This document shows positions 1-13,244 of a DNA stretch of 64,000 nt, piece by piece (the stretch's first letter is position 1; each line of letters begins with the position of its first letter). The notes under the pieces were generated by a model that ran no database searches, had not been told where the DNA came from, and saw nothing but the letters and a program-made list of their open reading frames with translations. Source of the DNA: Siderastrea radians (Eukaryota; Cnidaria; Anthozoa; Scleractinia; Rhizangiidae). The stretch covers positions 15,948,975 through 16,012,974 of the forward strand of contig OZ024898.1 in assembly GCA_964017195.1 (NCBI GenBank). The letters run 5' to 3'. A program made the position numbers and the translations under genes.

Positions 1-36
1 GTTGACATTTTTGCTTTTTTCTGTTTACATCTGCAG

Positions 37-3000
37 AGGCCGACCTTCACTTTCCAACCTTCAGACGGAATTCTTTCTTGGAACACAAGAGGATCTCATT
101 TAATTCTGAATTAAACACCATTGATATTACTTTTCAGACAAATGCTAGTGATGGACTTCTTCTTTTTGCTGCTGATCATAAAAAACGCGGAGATTTCATC
201 CAGTTACATGTCGTGGGTGGAAAGTTGGAATTCAGGTTTGACCCTGGAGATAGCTTGGTGTTCATCCAGAGCAAGGAAAGAGTAAACACTGGTGAAATTG
301 TTATGGCAACAGTCACGTAAGTGTTAATGCATGGTTTTTGTTCAGTGGAGTACAATTCCCATAAATTGACATTAAAATAACTATGGATGTTTGTAAAGTA
401 TCTAACAGTCAAACTGACAAAATTTTCTTTGCGATTTCATCCCCCTTAATGCACAGTTAAATCTTTATTTAAATGTAAAAAGAGGTGAATTGTAAGAGGT
501 GGCCACCATCCCTTAATGGAGGTCACATGAATTGTACAGTTAAATAAGGGCAACAATTTTTGAGGGTTTTGAGAACTGACTTACTAAAGGGCAGCTTAAT
601 ACAGGCTTCATTGTACTGAGACAAGGATGATCTATCAGAATCCCTCCCTTCCTTCGAACAAAATCAATAGGGCTCTTATTAGACATCTAGATATAAGTGA
701 GTTAGTTCATTGGAAAATATATTATGCAGCAACAGGGCAGCAGCCAGAGGGCTGAATTGCATATCTAAAAAGCTAAATAAATACAATTACAATAAACTTA
801 TAGAAGTTTGCATGGTTCTTTGCCTTTGTTTACTTGTTTAAAGTAATCGAAATCTGACAGGTGGCACCTTTTGTCTATATTGTAGCTATGTAAGGACCTC
901 TGATCCCCCTTTTGGTACACTTCAAGTTGACAATGGGGTTCAACTTAAACGTGCAGTTCAGGGAAAGTTGGTAGGAATACAGTTGTATGACAGTTGGTAC
1001 GTAGGAGGTGTCCCTCCTGGGCTGAGTATACGTAACAAAACAAATGGCAATGCTGCTCCATCACCTTCATTTGTTGGATCCATTCGAGATGTGCAGGTTA
1101 ACGGGGAGGCTATTTCATTAGCAGGTATGTGTAGCCCATGATTGGTGTAACTGATCATAAACGTCCTAACAAATTATTTAATACTACAGCACTAGTTCCA
1201 CTGTTGCAGTTCCTTTGACTTGTTTCCACTTTTGAATAAATTGTGATTCATCTGTAAAGTTATCACAATCATGTAATTGACTTAAATTAAGTAAGTTACA
1301 GTCAACGCACTTCACGCATGAACGATCATGCAATGAAGATTGCATTCTTCACGTTCGCATTCCTTTCTTTAATTGGATAAACGTATTGTTGTGGATAGAT
1401 TGAAAGATAACGATTTTTTTCGATGAACGAAATCGTCTACATGGCGCACTCGGAAGAAGTGCTAATCAATTACTTGAGGGATGTCATCAGTTATCAAGGA
1501 TCTTTACCTCCATAAGAAAATGGTTGAGTTGTCGCGTGGACTGAATAGTGTCGGACGATTTTATGAACAGCTCCTTTTGGCACTCTCATGTTCCATGGAA
1601 TATCTGACAACCCCAATCCAGCATAGAAAAGGTTAACAATTTCGTTCTTTGCATTAGAAGGCGGAGGTTTACTCGTTCCTTGTATTAGAAGGCAAAGGTT
1701 TACCAGGATTGTAAAAGCCCCCAAGCGAATTTCTTGCCATTTAGAGTTAGGAAACCAAAACTTTCATGTACCGATCATGTGCAAACCTATGTACACCACA
1801 ACACACCGCAGTGAAAACCGTTACAGGTTTAAAATTGTGTCGGTTGTTGTTTACATTTTCTGCGGTTTTCTGATTAAGCCACGAAATCTCCAGCCAAGGA
1901 ATAAGTTGCCTTGTTAAAATTAGAGACTCCTTTAGATTTCTTTTTAAGGAATACTGTTGACGATTTTCTCTTTACAGGTTATTTTTGTTGGCTTTATGTT
2001 CTTGCCATTTTGTGCGCCTGGCTTGAAAACAATAAAAATATCACGCGTGACATACCCGAAAATTGAGCTAAAAAACTAACTTTTCAGTTCTGTTTGGAAA
2101 GTTTGAATTATTATTACGATGTTACAAAAAAATTTCAAATAACCAAAATAGTGTTTCGAATATAGAATTATCCAAGTTTCAAAGAATCACTAAATTTCTC
2201 GAAGAATGAAATCAAAGAATGAACTAATCAAAGAATATTTGAAGTTGAGCATTCATGCGTGAAGTGTGTTGACTGTAATAATAAACTTTCACAAAAAAGC
2301 TTCATTCAGCACTCGAAATTAACAGTCGTTTACTCGTCTAAAATGAGTCAAAATCACAGTAAACGAGTGGTTGTTTTCCTCCACTTGTCCCTTGGATGAG
2401 TACAATAACATCTTCCTATGACGTTCGGTTTTCCTCTCATAAAAAAGAACAACTTTAGTTTGATTGTCTAAGTGAACAGTCAATCATTTGCAATGGCTCA
2501 AAATTACAATGCATTGCATGCTATGAACATACATGTTCTTCTCCCTTTCCAATAGTGTGGAATTAATTACCATAATTATCTCTCTTCTTTGATGCACTCT
2601 TTTTTTTTATAAGAACGCGTACAATTTGGCTGAACCTATAAGGATGTTCTTATTTTAGCCCATACATTTTCTTAAATTTTGTGGCAAATCTCAGCCTAAA
2701 TGTTCTTATAAAAATGGTTCTTATTAACAAAAAAGAGTGTACTCATGTTTTAGTCGGAACACCTTCAAATGCGTCAGATATTAAATTTCCTAAATTCTGT
2801 GTGAAGAATCCCGGCGGGAGTACTATAAGTTTTAGAGTGGGGGTGTGCCGCTGGGACCCTGAAACCCTTGGCTTATACCAGACCATGTTCAGCTGCAAGA
2901 TGTCCCGCGACCCCTCACCTGTACAGCGCGAATTGTAGCTAGCTTCATCTTCCCATACCACACCGCCGCCTTCAGCAGTTTACTACGTAAAACACAACAG

Positions 3001-4596
3001 AAAACATCTGCAGTTCTTGCACTTCTCTTCCTGATTCTCAGTAACTACTTGTGTTTAAGGGGTCACCATTTTCGTGGTAGATAATCTCAAAGTCACAGAG
3101 TCAAAAATAAAATGATGAAAACAATAATTTGGACTTGATTTCCACGGTTTAACTGTTTTTCTGTGGTCACTCAATCGTTTATCAGTTGATTCATTAATCA
3201 AGATATGTTATTCATGTACTAAAATCAAAAATATATTTTGATGTTTAAATTATACAGTTCCATAAGCTGTGACTTACCTCGTCTACTAAAACAAAGTCCA
3301 AATTACAATTAATAAATCATAAAAAAAAAATCTAACAGGATTACCTTTGTTATCGACATTCCCTATACCGATAAGCTAATAGAACTGAGACTAAAATAAG
3401 GGGTGCTGAAAGGTACTGTAAGAACGGGTATCGAAAAATTGTCATACGATATCTAAATTAAAGTGTTTTTGATGGGTCATGAAGTCTCGTTTTAAACGTT
3501 TTAGTGTGTTTCTTTCCATTTCCTCTGAGTTGAAAACTTTTCACCTGACATGGGGTGAGTCATTAAATTTACCATTCCCCACCCCTTGTGTGTAATATTG
3601 CTAGACTAATTAAGAGAGCTGATTTGACCCGGAGGGTCGTTACTTTCAGGGATTTATTACCCTGCTCCAATTTTAACATTCCTCGTTTTAGGATTATGGG
3701 TGATTTTCCACCGTTCCGCATTTTAGGATTATGGGTGATTTTCCGCCGTTCTGCGTTTTAGGTTTTTGGGTGATTTTACGCGGTTCCGTGTTTAAGGATT
3801 TGGGGTGATTTTCTGCCATTCCGCATTTTAGGGTCGCCCCCAGTGATTCGGCTGTAAGACAAGTACATTTTTAGCCCACTGGTCCTACGGAATACCAGTC
3901 CCAAAAGTAATTTTGAGCGCTGACTATGTTACATGTACTTTTTCATAATCTCTCCAAATTGAAGCTGGAATTTAATTTACTGGTATCTTTTTTTAGATTC
4001 ATAATAATTTATTTCTACAAATAAAACAAATCAGGAAAAATGCACTGATATTTACACAAAATTCTGCTGCAATGTTCACTGAAAACACACCAAACAATTA
4101 TTGATTGTTCTTTACTGATATGGCAACAAAATGTTTTAGTGAGCAAAAATTGCACATGTTGCTGAGTTATGCTCTGTATTTCCATATCCATTTGAACCAT
4201 TCTTGGCTTTTTCAAGCTAAAAGATTTTTGTCTGTGTTCTGTATTTAGTACATACATGTATTATTCTTATGATAAACTCTGGTACAGTATTTCAATCATC
4301 TGAACAGCTTACAATCTTTACCAACACTGTATTCACGCTCTAAGGACTTTAAGTCCACTTGAATTATTGATGGTAGATTCCAGTGAATCTCAAGTCAAAA
4401 GACAAGTTCTTTTTTTCCTGAGACGTTGAGGCCAAAACATTAGAAAAACAACAACAAAAATATCAGAAAACCTTTGACATCTTTTCTCTAGCATTGATTT
4501 GAGACTTTTTAGTGCATTTATACTTCATGTAAATCACCTAACTTGAATGCCAGTCGATGTGCAGTTTTTAAAATAATAATAATAATAATAATAATA

Positions 4597-4635
<39 letters not shown>

Positions 4636-7600
4636 TTTGCTATATTTACTGAAAGATGACCTGAAGTAATGTTGTTGATTTTCCTGACATGATTGGCAAT
4701 TGTCTGACATTCCCTGGTGGTACAAGTTTCCAAGTTCTTCCAATCCCATCCAAGTATTGCCACGTTACACAGGCTACACTTGGGTATTGAATGTGTTCAG
4801 GAAATGGGCAGAGTTAATTAAAACATGTTCATAATCTTAAGAAACCATCTTATTCCTAGTCTGCTTACGTCAAATCCAGGTCAAGGGCAAGGTGTCTTAA
4901 TTGTAATTATTCCAGCTGACTTCCTTTGTAGTAAAAACTATGCTTGGCTTTGAGCTTCTTTGATGTCTTATATGAAATTGCAGTATCATAAATTGCCTGT
5001 TCTTGAACTAAGGAAAGACAAAATAACATTCAAACCAAAAATAAGGTCAAACCACGTTGTTATTATAATAATTATTTACCTATAGTCATCAGTCAACTGC
5101 TTTGTACTCCGTGGCTATAAAGCAAACTTTTAAAATATTCTTTAGTCTGAAATTTTTACTCTGGACTACATGCTTTTAGAGTTAACCACACTAAATTTAA
5201 GGACAAATCAAATGCTATCTTAATGCGTAAACTGAGGTTCACATTTTATATTCATCCAGTTCATTTGATTTTAAACTTAGCAGTTCCTGTACTCTGCTAC
5301 ATACTTAATGAACATGTACACGAGGGATTTCTTTCACCCCAGGGGTCTATGTTGAAGCTGTAAAACTGGGCTTTCCTTATTTAGGGATCCTGTTGCTTAG
5401 AACAAAGCTGTTTCCCAGTTGTAGAAAATTAGTCAATATTGGCCAGCCCTGTAAATGGTCAGAAATATAATTTATTGTTAAAAGTTTCCTAGTAGGCCAG
5501 AATAATTAGCCCAAATAAAATTATTGCATTCAATAAAGGAGTCACTTAATTGCCATTAAGTATTTATAAATTATGCAGGTATTGTAGTTTCTCGAAGGAA
5601 AGTTATTAACCGTAACTGGTAATAAATTGAATGATCTAATATCCTTCCAGATGCAGAAGACTGGTTCAACATTAATGAAGGTGACTTGCCAGCTTGTGAG
5701 AATATGCCGTGTGAGAACAATGGATCGTGTATCCCACATGATGACAATGTGCATGATTACACTTGTGTGAATTGTGCTGCTGGGTTTGAGGGAAGGAATT
5801 GCGAAATTCATACTCGTTGTCAATCAGAGAATTGTAACGGAGGGCAATGCATACCGAAAGATTCCAATCGTCAGGACTTTGTTTGTCTTTGTCCATTTGG
5901 AAGAGTGGGAGTACAGTGTCAGACAGGTGGGTACAATACTCTGAACTGCAGGAGCTTGATCTTCATTAATACAGTTGCCCTGAATAATTGATGGCATCTG
6001 TCATCAGAAAACCAATCAATCATTCAATATCTGACGATATAACGGTTAGCCAATTGATACCAATATTTACTGGACTCGGCCAGTTGATAATCACATGAAA
6101 CTGATCTGGGCCTTATTGACTGCCAAAAGTTTTTAATTAGTCAATTTAAGTATTGTAATGTCAGCCCCATGATTATTTTTTTGTCACTTTAACATCAACT
6201 TTCATAAATCGTAGGATTCCATTTTTCAGTGACATCTTTACGTTTCCTTTTGTTTTGCAATAACCAAAATTTGTGCGTTGCAGCATTGCTTGCAAGTTTC
6301 ATTACCGAACCATACATGAGGACAAATTCTTGGACACCCCCCACTCCTCAGAAATGTTCACATACTAGCCACCCCCCCCCCCCCCCCCATAATCTCCACT
6401 GATCATCTTTGGTAGGGGTATGGATATTCTCTGGAACTACACAAATTGGTTGTTGTAGATGTTTACCATTGTCGATTCCATTGATTGTTCTAGCAAGGTT
6501 CATAATAATTATAGTTCAAATATGGTTGCATGAAACCTTTCGTCTTGGGCAGAGTGAAGAATGAAAAATTATAGAGCACTTATTTACTTTATTTTATCTG
6601 TACAGTGATGCTTGTCAAAAAATGTTGCTTGAAAGCATTCTTAAGGACATAATTTAAGTGCTAACGAAATTTCTGATTTCTTTTTCTCCAGTCATTGATA
6701 TTACAGTTCCATTGTTCACTATTGTGCAAGGTTTCCCATCATTCTTGGAGTACCCAGTTCCGAGGGATGCAGTGAATGGCTTTCATGTAACATTTCAGTT
6801 TAAACTTGACAACTCGTCAGCATCTTGGAATGACAGCCTGTTGGTTTACAGTGCACAAAATAAGTTCCAAGGAAGTGGTGATGATTTCTTTGCTGTTGGG
6901 TTGAAAAACAACAGCGTGTTGCTTCAGTATAACCTGGGTAGCGGGATTGCACGGATAAGAAGTGACACCCTGGATTCCAGTCTAGAGTGGCATTCTGTGG
7001 TTGCAGGACGTGAAGGCCGTGATGGCTACCTTTATGTTGATGACCATCCTCGTAAAGAAGGTATGTCTGGTGGTCCACTCATTGGACTTAACCTGTTTGA
7101 GCCACTATACATTGGTGGTATTTCTGACAGACGTCAGCTTCCAAGTGTTATAGATTTCAAAAGTGGAGGATTCCATGGCTCAGTTTATGATGCAGCCATT
7201 AGATTTTCTCTCAAAACACCATTTATTCAACTCACAACATCAACAACTGTTCAAGACTCTTCTAAAGAGTGGGCAGTAGTTAAAGGGAGAAATGTTGGAA
7301 ATGAAAGCTATGATGAGTGTGCTTCGGATGAGGGCCGTATTCTACCATGTGCCAATGGGGGAAACTGCACAAGAGAAGGAGCCACATTCCTGTGTTCTTG
7401 CCCAGCAAACTGGGCTGGTCTTTACTGTACCAGTCATCGTGTTCCTTGCTATGGCTACAACAACCCTTGTGTGACTGGTACATGCCGTCCAGATGGCCTA
7501 ACTGTCAAGTGTGACTGTCCATTGGGGAAAACAGGACAACTTTGTGATCAAGGTTAGTCAGTTTAAGTGAGTGCTTAATAACTGTTATAAACATTTAATA

Positions 7601-10600
7601 GACCCGTCCAATAGAAAGCAGACTTCAGACTTCATCATGAGCTGAGTTAGCAATATGAGAAAACAGGGTTCAATGATATTATGCTCCAACTCATTCTTTA
7701 AAGTGGGTGGAAATTATTCTACTTCACATGGACGATTTTTGTAAGTTGGTTACTGAGAGTAATTCAAGTTTCTTTGTAATTCACAATAAAGTATTGAAAC
7801 AATGAATAATAAAAGCCATGTTTGCAAGTTATCTAAATGATGTGTTTGCTTCAAGATTACTAAGATTATTGTTTTTTCAACTGGTTTTTTTTTGTAGATA
7901 TTAGAATACAAAGGCCGCTGTTCCAGAATTTCTCATATATGCTGTTTCAAAGCACAAATATCAGATCAACAACACAGATCGTCATCAGATTTAAGCCAAC
8001 AACACTTAGTGGGATTCTGTTTTACGTTGCATACGACGAGCAAAGTGGAACAGGAGACTTTTTGTCCATTTTTCTACACAATGGGTAAGGTTTTAACATG
8101 GCCCCTCATCCCCCGTGGATATAGTAAGAGTGTTACATGTATTTGTCTCCTGACCATCACCCCCTTTGGACATGTAATGAGTATTAGCTGTCTCCTGAAC
8201 ATAAACTGCTATGGACATCTGAGAAATGTCAGTTGTCTCCTGACCCTCACCCTCTGTGAACACCCCAGGAGGGTTAGCTGTCTCCTGACCCTAACTCTAC
8301 CCCCGTGGACACCCGAGGAGAATCAGCTGTCTCCTGACATCACCTGTGAACATATGATACAGAGGAAAGTTACAATGAAGCTGTCTCCTAATGCTACCCC
8401 ACTCGTGGACACATGAGAAATGTAAGCTGTCTTGTGAACCCAACTCCATGTGGAGATATGAGAAGAGTTAGCTGTCTCCTGATCATCACCCCCTTTGGAC
8501 ACATAATTAACAATTATCCTGCGAAATCGCGCGGAATATCACCTGATACTTAGCTGATGAGGCCGTAGGCCGAGTTGGCTAAATCAGGGGATATTCCGCA
8601 AGATTGAGCAGGATAATTGTTTTATTATTCAACAAATTCTCATCGAATACAATTTTCAGAACGAGAAAAACTATGGTTCTATGATGAAAACGCTAAAAGC
8701 TAGCAACACATAATAAAAATCAAAACAGAACTTCAAGAAATCAAAGTTTACTACCGTTCACTTAAAAAGACTTATTTACAAACTCATGTTTGGAAATGAT
8801 GTGACAAAGTAAAAAAATATTGCTACCTTACCGAAAATAAGTCGTCTTCCTGTGAATTAAAAATTTTTCAACTTTACAACTTTCCGTGAGCAAGTGTGCT
8901 GCTTAGTTCGCAAAATTATAGCATTTTCTTGGTTGAGTTCTCACTATGAAAATTCCAAGTCAACCGCTGGATATCTTTGTAAGCTGAAGCAAATACTTGT
9001 TGACTTTTTGAGAGCATTTAATCATGGAAAGTTTCTTTCAGGGAGTTAAAATTTCCGGAGAACACTGCTAAAACTGGCTCACTTTTCAAAATGGCCACCA
9101 AACAAGCAATGAAAGAAAATCTGCAGTGCACTTCCAAATATGGTCATTTACGTATGTCGCAGGATATCTGTCATGTACGGATGACAGATATCGAGGGCTT
9201 CCTTACCATATATGGGCATAGTGACAATTTGTTGAATAATAAGAAGTATTAGCTGTCTCCTGACCTTACCCCCCTGGAAAATTAAGTAGTGTTGACTGTC
9301 TCCTAACTTTACCCCCTGTGGACACCTAATGAGGGTAAGCTGTCTCCTGATGCTAATCCCTTGTGGACACTTGAGAAGTGCAAGCTGTCCTCTTGCCATA
9401 ACTTTTCGTGGACACATGAGAAATGTTGCATAATCAGTCTCCTGACCCGACCCCCTGTGAACACATGATAAGATCAGGGCACTTCAGACTAAGTAGTCCA
9501 AATTTAACCAGTAAAAGCTGATAAATTAAAAATAGATCAAACTGTGTTTACTTACATTAATCTATGTACACATAATTACAGGGCCGTAGCCAGTATGAGG
9601 CAAACCGAGGCACTTGCCTCAGTCATTTTCTTCGTTTTCTCAGTCATTTTTTTCGTTTAACCCTATTCAGACCAGGGGGGGGGGGGGGGACGAGAGGCGA
9701 TTGTGCCTGCACTGAATTTGGACATTTATAATGTTTTTCATAAGCAAGCTAAACCCACCAAGGTGACTTTTCCTAAAATTTATCTGGAAACAATTTGGTG
9801 TAGCAAATGCTTGTCCATCAATTTTGACATTACCATGGCAACCACTTTTTGACAGGCTGCTTTTTCAGAGTTGTAAATTTTCACCTTTTCATTGAAAAAT
9901 TATAACTTTTCTGAAGTAAGCTTTACATGTTTATATCATTTTCGTGTTCTTTTATTGATTTTGGTTATTTCTGGTCAATTTTGGCAAATTTCAAAGGTTC
10001 TGAAAAAAAAAAAAGGAAATCCAAGATGGCAGATCCAAGATGGCCACCATTTTAGAACCTGACGTAATTGTTACTTCATATGATGTCATCAGCTGATGTT
10101 GTGGACCTCAAAGGAGACACTTTTGAACGTATTATCTGCCCTCCAAGTTTCGTTGTCATATCTTTATTATTCTCAGAGTTAAGAGGTGGGGGCCGAATCA
10201 GCCCCCACCTCCGGTCCCAGAAGATTAAAAAAAGCCCGGCCTGAATAGGGTTAACAACCTAAATATCTAGGAAGAGAATTTAACCATGGACATTGCCTCA
10301 GTCATTATTTTTTTCTGGCTACAGCCCTGATAATTATATTCTGCTTTGAGTGCTTACAACAAGATCTGGGATAGTCTCTATCTCTTGTAAAGGTATCCTT
10401 AACTTAGACATTTGCAATAATTTCATTTTCACCAGATTCATCAAACTGAGATATGATCTTGGCAAGGGTGTTGGTGAAGCTAAGAGCAACTTAACAGTCA
10501 GTGTTAACACATGGTATACTGTAAAAGTGAGTCGAACTGGTAAAAGTGGATCATTGACTGTAAATAGTAACACACCTGTAAGTGTCATATCTCCAGGAAG

Positions 10601-11388
10601 TGCTGTCGCCTTGGATGTTCATTCCAAGTTTTACCTGGGAGGAGTGCGCAAATTATCAACTGTCAATCCTAAGGCTGTTGATTCGTCTGTTCAGGATTTC
10701 TCAGGCTGCATTGAACAGTTTGAGGTACTGTATGTCTTTAATACAATGAACTGTGTAGTTAATAGTAGTTTTGGTTACACATACCAAAGGTACTGGAGAA
10801 ACGATACTATTTGTATTGTTGTAAGCTGTCCTACTAACCATTTGGCCCCCTTTTAGTTTATTTTCTGTGCTATGGCTCATTTCTTTTCTTTTTGCCGAGT
10901 GTTAGATGAGTTATTAAATTTCCAGACTGACCTAATATTTGGTCCAAAACGTGTCAAATATGGGCAGAGTTGTCTTCTTTGTTCATGTGTGGAATAAGAA
11001 AAGAACAATTTGCCAATACTGAAGTCATCAAAATTCGTTATTTTTCAGTCCAAGAAAGTGTCATGTGCAGTTCACGTGACTTATGACTTTCATGTTTATT
11101 ATACACTTTTGAAAAGATTATGACCAGTGGTAACACACGAGTGATGCACATGAAAGGAGCAACCAATCAGATTTGTTGCACAATATTATTCATCTGGACC
11201 ACACTCACAGAAGAAAAAAATAATGACAAATTAATACCAAGTAAACTGAAAACAGCTAAAAGTGAACTCAATTAGACAAACTGAAATAACTTTTTTTTCA
11301 GGTGAATGGCATACTGTACTTCCAGACAAACACTGGTGCTTTGGAAGGAAGAAATATCGCTAACTGTCCTTTGTCATCACAAGTTTAA
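37..11388 (+). CDS. HSPG2: Perlecan-like basement-membrane proteoglycan, C-terminal domain V (5' end outside window)
   Basis: Seven exons were read: 37-316, 886-1124, 5651-5926, 6692-7552, 7898-8084, 10436-10724 and 11302-11388 (TAA). All boundaries are GT-AG and phases agree throughout (738 residues plus a partial first codon). The translation gives laminin-G (LG1), two EGF, LG2, two EGF, LG3. This LG-EGF-EGF repeat order is that of perlecan domain V (endorepellin); agrin has a single EGF between its last two LG domains. Such proteins are secreted and bind integrin, dystroglycan and matrix partners in basement membranes. The EGF1-2 exon and the LG2-EGF3-4 exon are both symmetrical phase 1-1 modules. 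LG3 keeps its Cys pair (SGCIE...IANC), but LG1 and LG2 have Ser where the first Cys is usual (VGSIRD, HGSVYD). EGF1 has CxxC where CxC is usual. The N-terminal domains lie upstream of the window. Confidence 0.9.
1299..2275 (+). mobile_element. Non-autonomous DNA transposon, CAGTCAAC family, copy 1
   Basis: The 977-bp element sits in the perlecan intron. Terminal inverted repeats of about 26 bp begin CAGTCAACGCACTTCACGCA; the other end begins CAGTCAACACACTTCACGCA. TA flanks both ends, resembling a Tc1/mariner target. A second, reverse-oriented copy lies at 29813-30849. No transposase frame is visible. Confidence 0.75.
3684..3834. repeat. 35-bp tandem repeat, about 4.3 units
   Basis: Units of the type CGTTTTAGGATTATGGGTGA plus a TTTTCCGCCGTTCCG tail start at 3684, 3719, 3754 and 3789, with a partial fifth. 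The array lies in a perlecan intron and the units differ by several substitutions. Confidence 0.8.
4572..4635. repeat. (AAT)n(ATT)n microsatellite
   Basis: A run of AAT triplets passes directly into ATT triplets, so the whole tract is self-complementary and could form a hairpin. Confidence 0.9.
6335..6455. mobile_element. Degenerate MITE fragment related to 53252-53431
   Basis: It shares a CCCCCACTCCTC stretch and a GGGTATGGATATTCTCTGGA end with the intact small element at 53.3 kb. An uninterrupted C run of about 17 lies inside (6372-6388). Confidence 0.4.
8097..9478. repeat. ~47-bp minisatellite in a perlecan intron, split by an insertion
   Basis: Repeated units contain GCTGTCTCCTGACC then CACCCCCTGTGGACACATGA. 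They occupy about 8097-8504 and resume at 9246-9478. The 135-codon frame at 8009-8416 is only the exon end plus this repeat read through. The interruption is the transposon at 8505-9245. Confidence 0.75.
8505..9245. mobile_element. Composite inverted-repeat insertion inside the minisatellite
   Basis: The first ~115 bp is a palindrome bounded by ACAATTATCCTGC and GCAGGATAATTGT, with the core GAGGCCGTAGGCCGAG. A segment bounded by TTATTATTCAACAAATT (8623) and its inverse AATTTGTTGAATAATAA (9226-9242) follows. Minisatellite units resume immediately on both sides. No transposase is visible. Confidence 0.6.
9579..10329. mobile_element. hAT-like MITE (host of a nested element)
   Basis: Terminal inverted repeats are CAGGGCCGTAGCCAG at the left and the inverse of CAGGGCTGTAGCCAG at the right. 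The 7-bp direct repeat ATAATTA flanks both ends (9572-9578 and 10330-10336). CAGGG-type termini with a 7-8 bp duplication fit the hAT superfamily. Without the nested insertion it is only about 157 bp, so it is non-autonomous. Confidence 0.75.
9661..10250. mobile_element. piggyBac-like MITE nested in the hAT-like element
   Basis: The 590-bp element is flanked on both sides by TTAA (9657-9660 and 10251-10254). Inverted termini are CCCTATTCAGACC and GGCCTGAATAGGG. TTAA targets with CCCT termini fit piggyBac-type elements. It has an internal G run at about 9676-9690 and no coding frame. Confidence 0.75.
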
Positions 11389-12860
11389 AAGCAACAGACA
11401 AGACAGCAGTATTTGGTTTCATTTGTAAGGCTGTACTCATCAGATGAAAGGAATTTATTAAGTAACGCAAACCTACATGCACGATGTATTTATTAAAAGC
11501 GATTGCAACTGGTGGAAGTACAACAGAAGAAAAGGATTGCTTGTCTTTTTTCTTTGTTGTTAGACTCCTGTTGTGTAATATTCTGTTTTGGAAAATTAAT
11601 TTTCTCGACACTTGCATCACGGCTAACCTGTATATTGAGTTTCATAGTTATCTGGTCCCTTGATAGAAACTTAATATTTGGTATTTTTTGCTTGTAGGAA
11701 GTTTGTAATTGTAGTCACTGTAATTAAAATGCTTTTGTCAGTATTTACCTCAATCCAGAGCCATCTGACAGTTTTGAATACATCATCAAAAAAAGGAGAC
11801 CGAGAATTGAGATCATTGTAAAACCAAGTTTTAGTTTATTGAAAGATGGTGTTAAATATACAATATTTCTGCGCTATTCCATAATTTGCAAAAACCAGAA
11901 CATGATTTTACAATGATCACAATTATCAGTCTTGCTTTTTCCATAAAGTATTTACCTCGTTGAGGTTCAATATTTGAAACCATTACAATTTACATTGTAT
12001 ACTTGCGATTTCTTCTCTGTAAAATTTGCTGATTTTGTATTTGTCATATAGAGCCTGTAAACAGGTAAATATATCAAGATAGTGGATCCTTTGTAACACC
12101 CCAGCGAAACTGTGTGGAGAAAAGAGGAGTTTAAGTGCGAGCTTTTTTTCTCTGGTATCGATGGAAATTTAGTCCATCCTGTAAGATGCTTACATACTTC
12201 ACGGATCAGAGGCAGCACATACAATTTTATTTATGAGTTTTAGTACAGCAAGCAGGAGAGTTTTGTGAGGTACCTGAACAGTTAAGTAACATACAAAGCG
12301 CTTTCCGTCATGTGTTAGTTTAGTTTTTATTATTTGTAGACTGAGATTTAATTTACTACGAGTTTTGTGGCAATTTACAGCACAAAATGTGGCCTCTTTT
12401 AATTACTCTTGAGATGTTTTTCTGGGTCATGCTCACTCAGACGGAACAGGAACAACTTCTGTTCACTGTAATTAGTGTAAATCTCGGTACTTACTAGTAA
12501 AAGGGAAGTTGCTGTTGAAAATGGTTTTTTTTTTGTCATTGAAAAATGTACTTGAAATAGCGTCCGTGCATGATCTATTTTGATTTATAAAAATCTTTTT
12601 TAGGTTTTATCTTGTTACATATACATGTACCTAACAGCTGTGTAGTTGATGTAAATGAGAAACGAAATTTTAACCATAGGTAAGATATTTTATTGACAGG
12701 CATTGACGGTTGTTGCTGTCTGCATAGTAGCCACTGAATCTGCTTTAGTCAAGGCCGACTGTTAAATAATTTTAATATAAACATTTGTCAATGATAAAAA
12801 TGATAGCAACATATATTTATAAATTTGTGATTATGTAATAAAATTTAAGCAATTGTTCAC
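11389..12860 (+). other. 3'UTR of the perlecan-like gene
   Basis: This AT-rich stretch follows the TAA at 11386-11388 and has no convincing reading frame. It ends near the AATAAA at 12837-12842. The extent is inferred; no transcript evidence is available. Confidence 0.5.
12837..12842 (+). promoter_or_regulatory. Candidate polyadenylation signal
   Basis: A canonical AATAAA lies about 1.45 kb after the perlecan-like stop codon in a T/A-rich context. Confidence 0.45.
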
Positions 12861-13027
12861 AGTCTTGAGTTTTTGCGGCTACATGCATGTGTCTGAAATG
12901 TGGCCACTACCCTATATTTCGTGGAATTTTTTCAGGTATAACAATACGTAAACACGCAGAAGCTGTACGTAAACACAGTTTCTTAAAAATTAAACAATAG
13001 AGTTCTCCTGTCAAAGGCACTATCGTG

Positions 13028-13244
13028 TGATAGGTTGCCCCGAGGAATTTGATGTTCACAACAAACTGCCCGAGAACGTAGTTCGAGGGCTTATAAATTA
13101 ATTATGAAGTTTGAACATCCATTTTCCGAGGTTTCTGAAGTTTTCCATTTTCTGAAGCTCAGCGAATACTAAGGAAAAGGAGCCTCTGCTAGCAGGGAAT
13201 TCTGAAGTGTGAACATCCGCTTATTTTCCGAGGGTAACCTATCA
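13028..13244. mobile_element. 217-bp MITE
   Basis: Inverted ends read TGATAGGTTGCCCCGAGGAA and, from the other strand, TGATAGGTTACCCTCGGAA. A second inner inverted pair is GATGTTCACA / TGTGAACATC. Its superfamily is unknown. Confidence 0.65.

Noticed and set aside
37..11388. Agrin as the identity of the first gene
   Set aside because: Agrin has only one EGF between its last two LG domains; here two EGFs separate each LG pair, as in perlecan.
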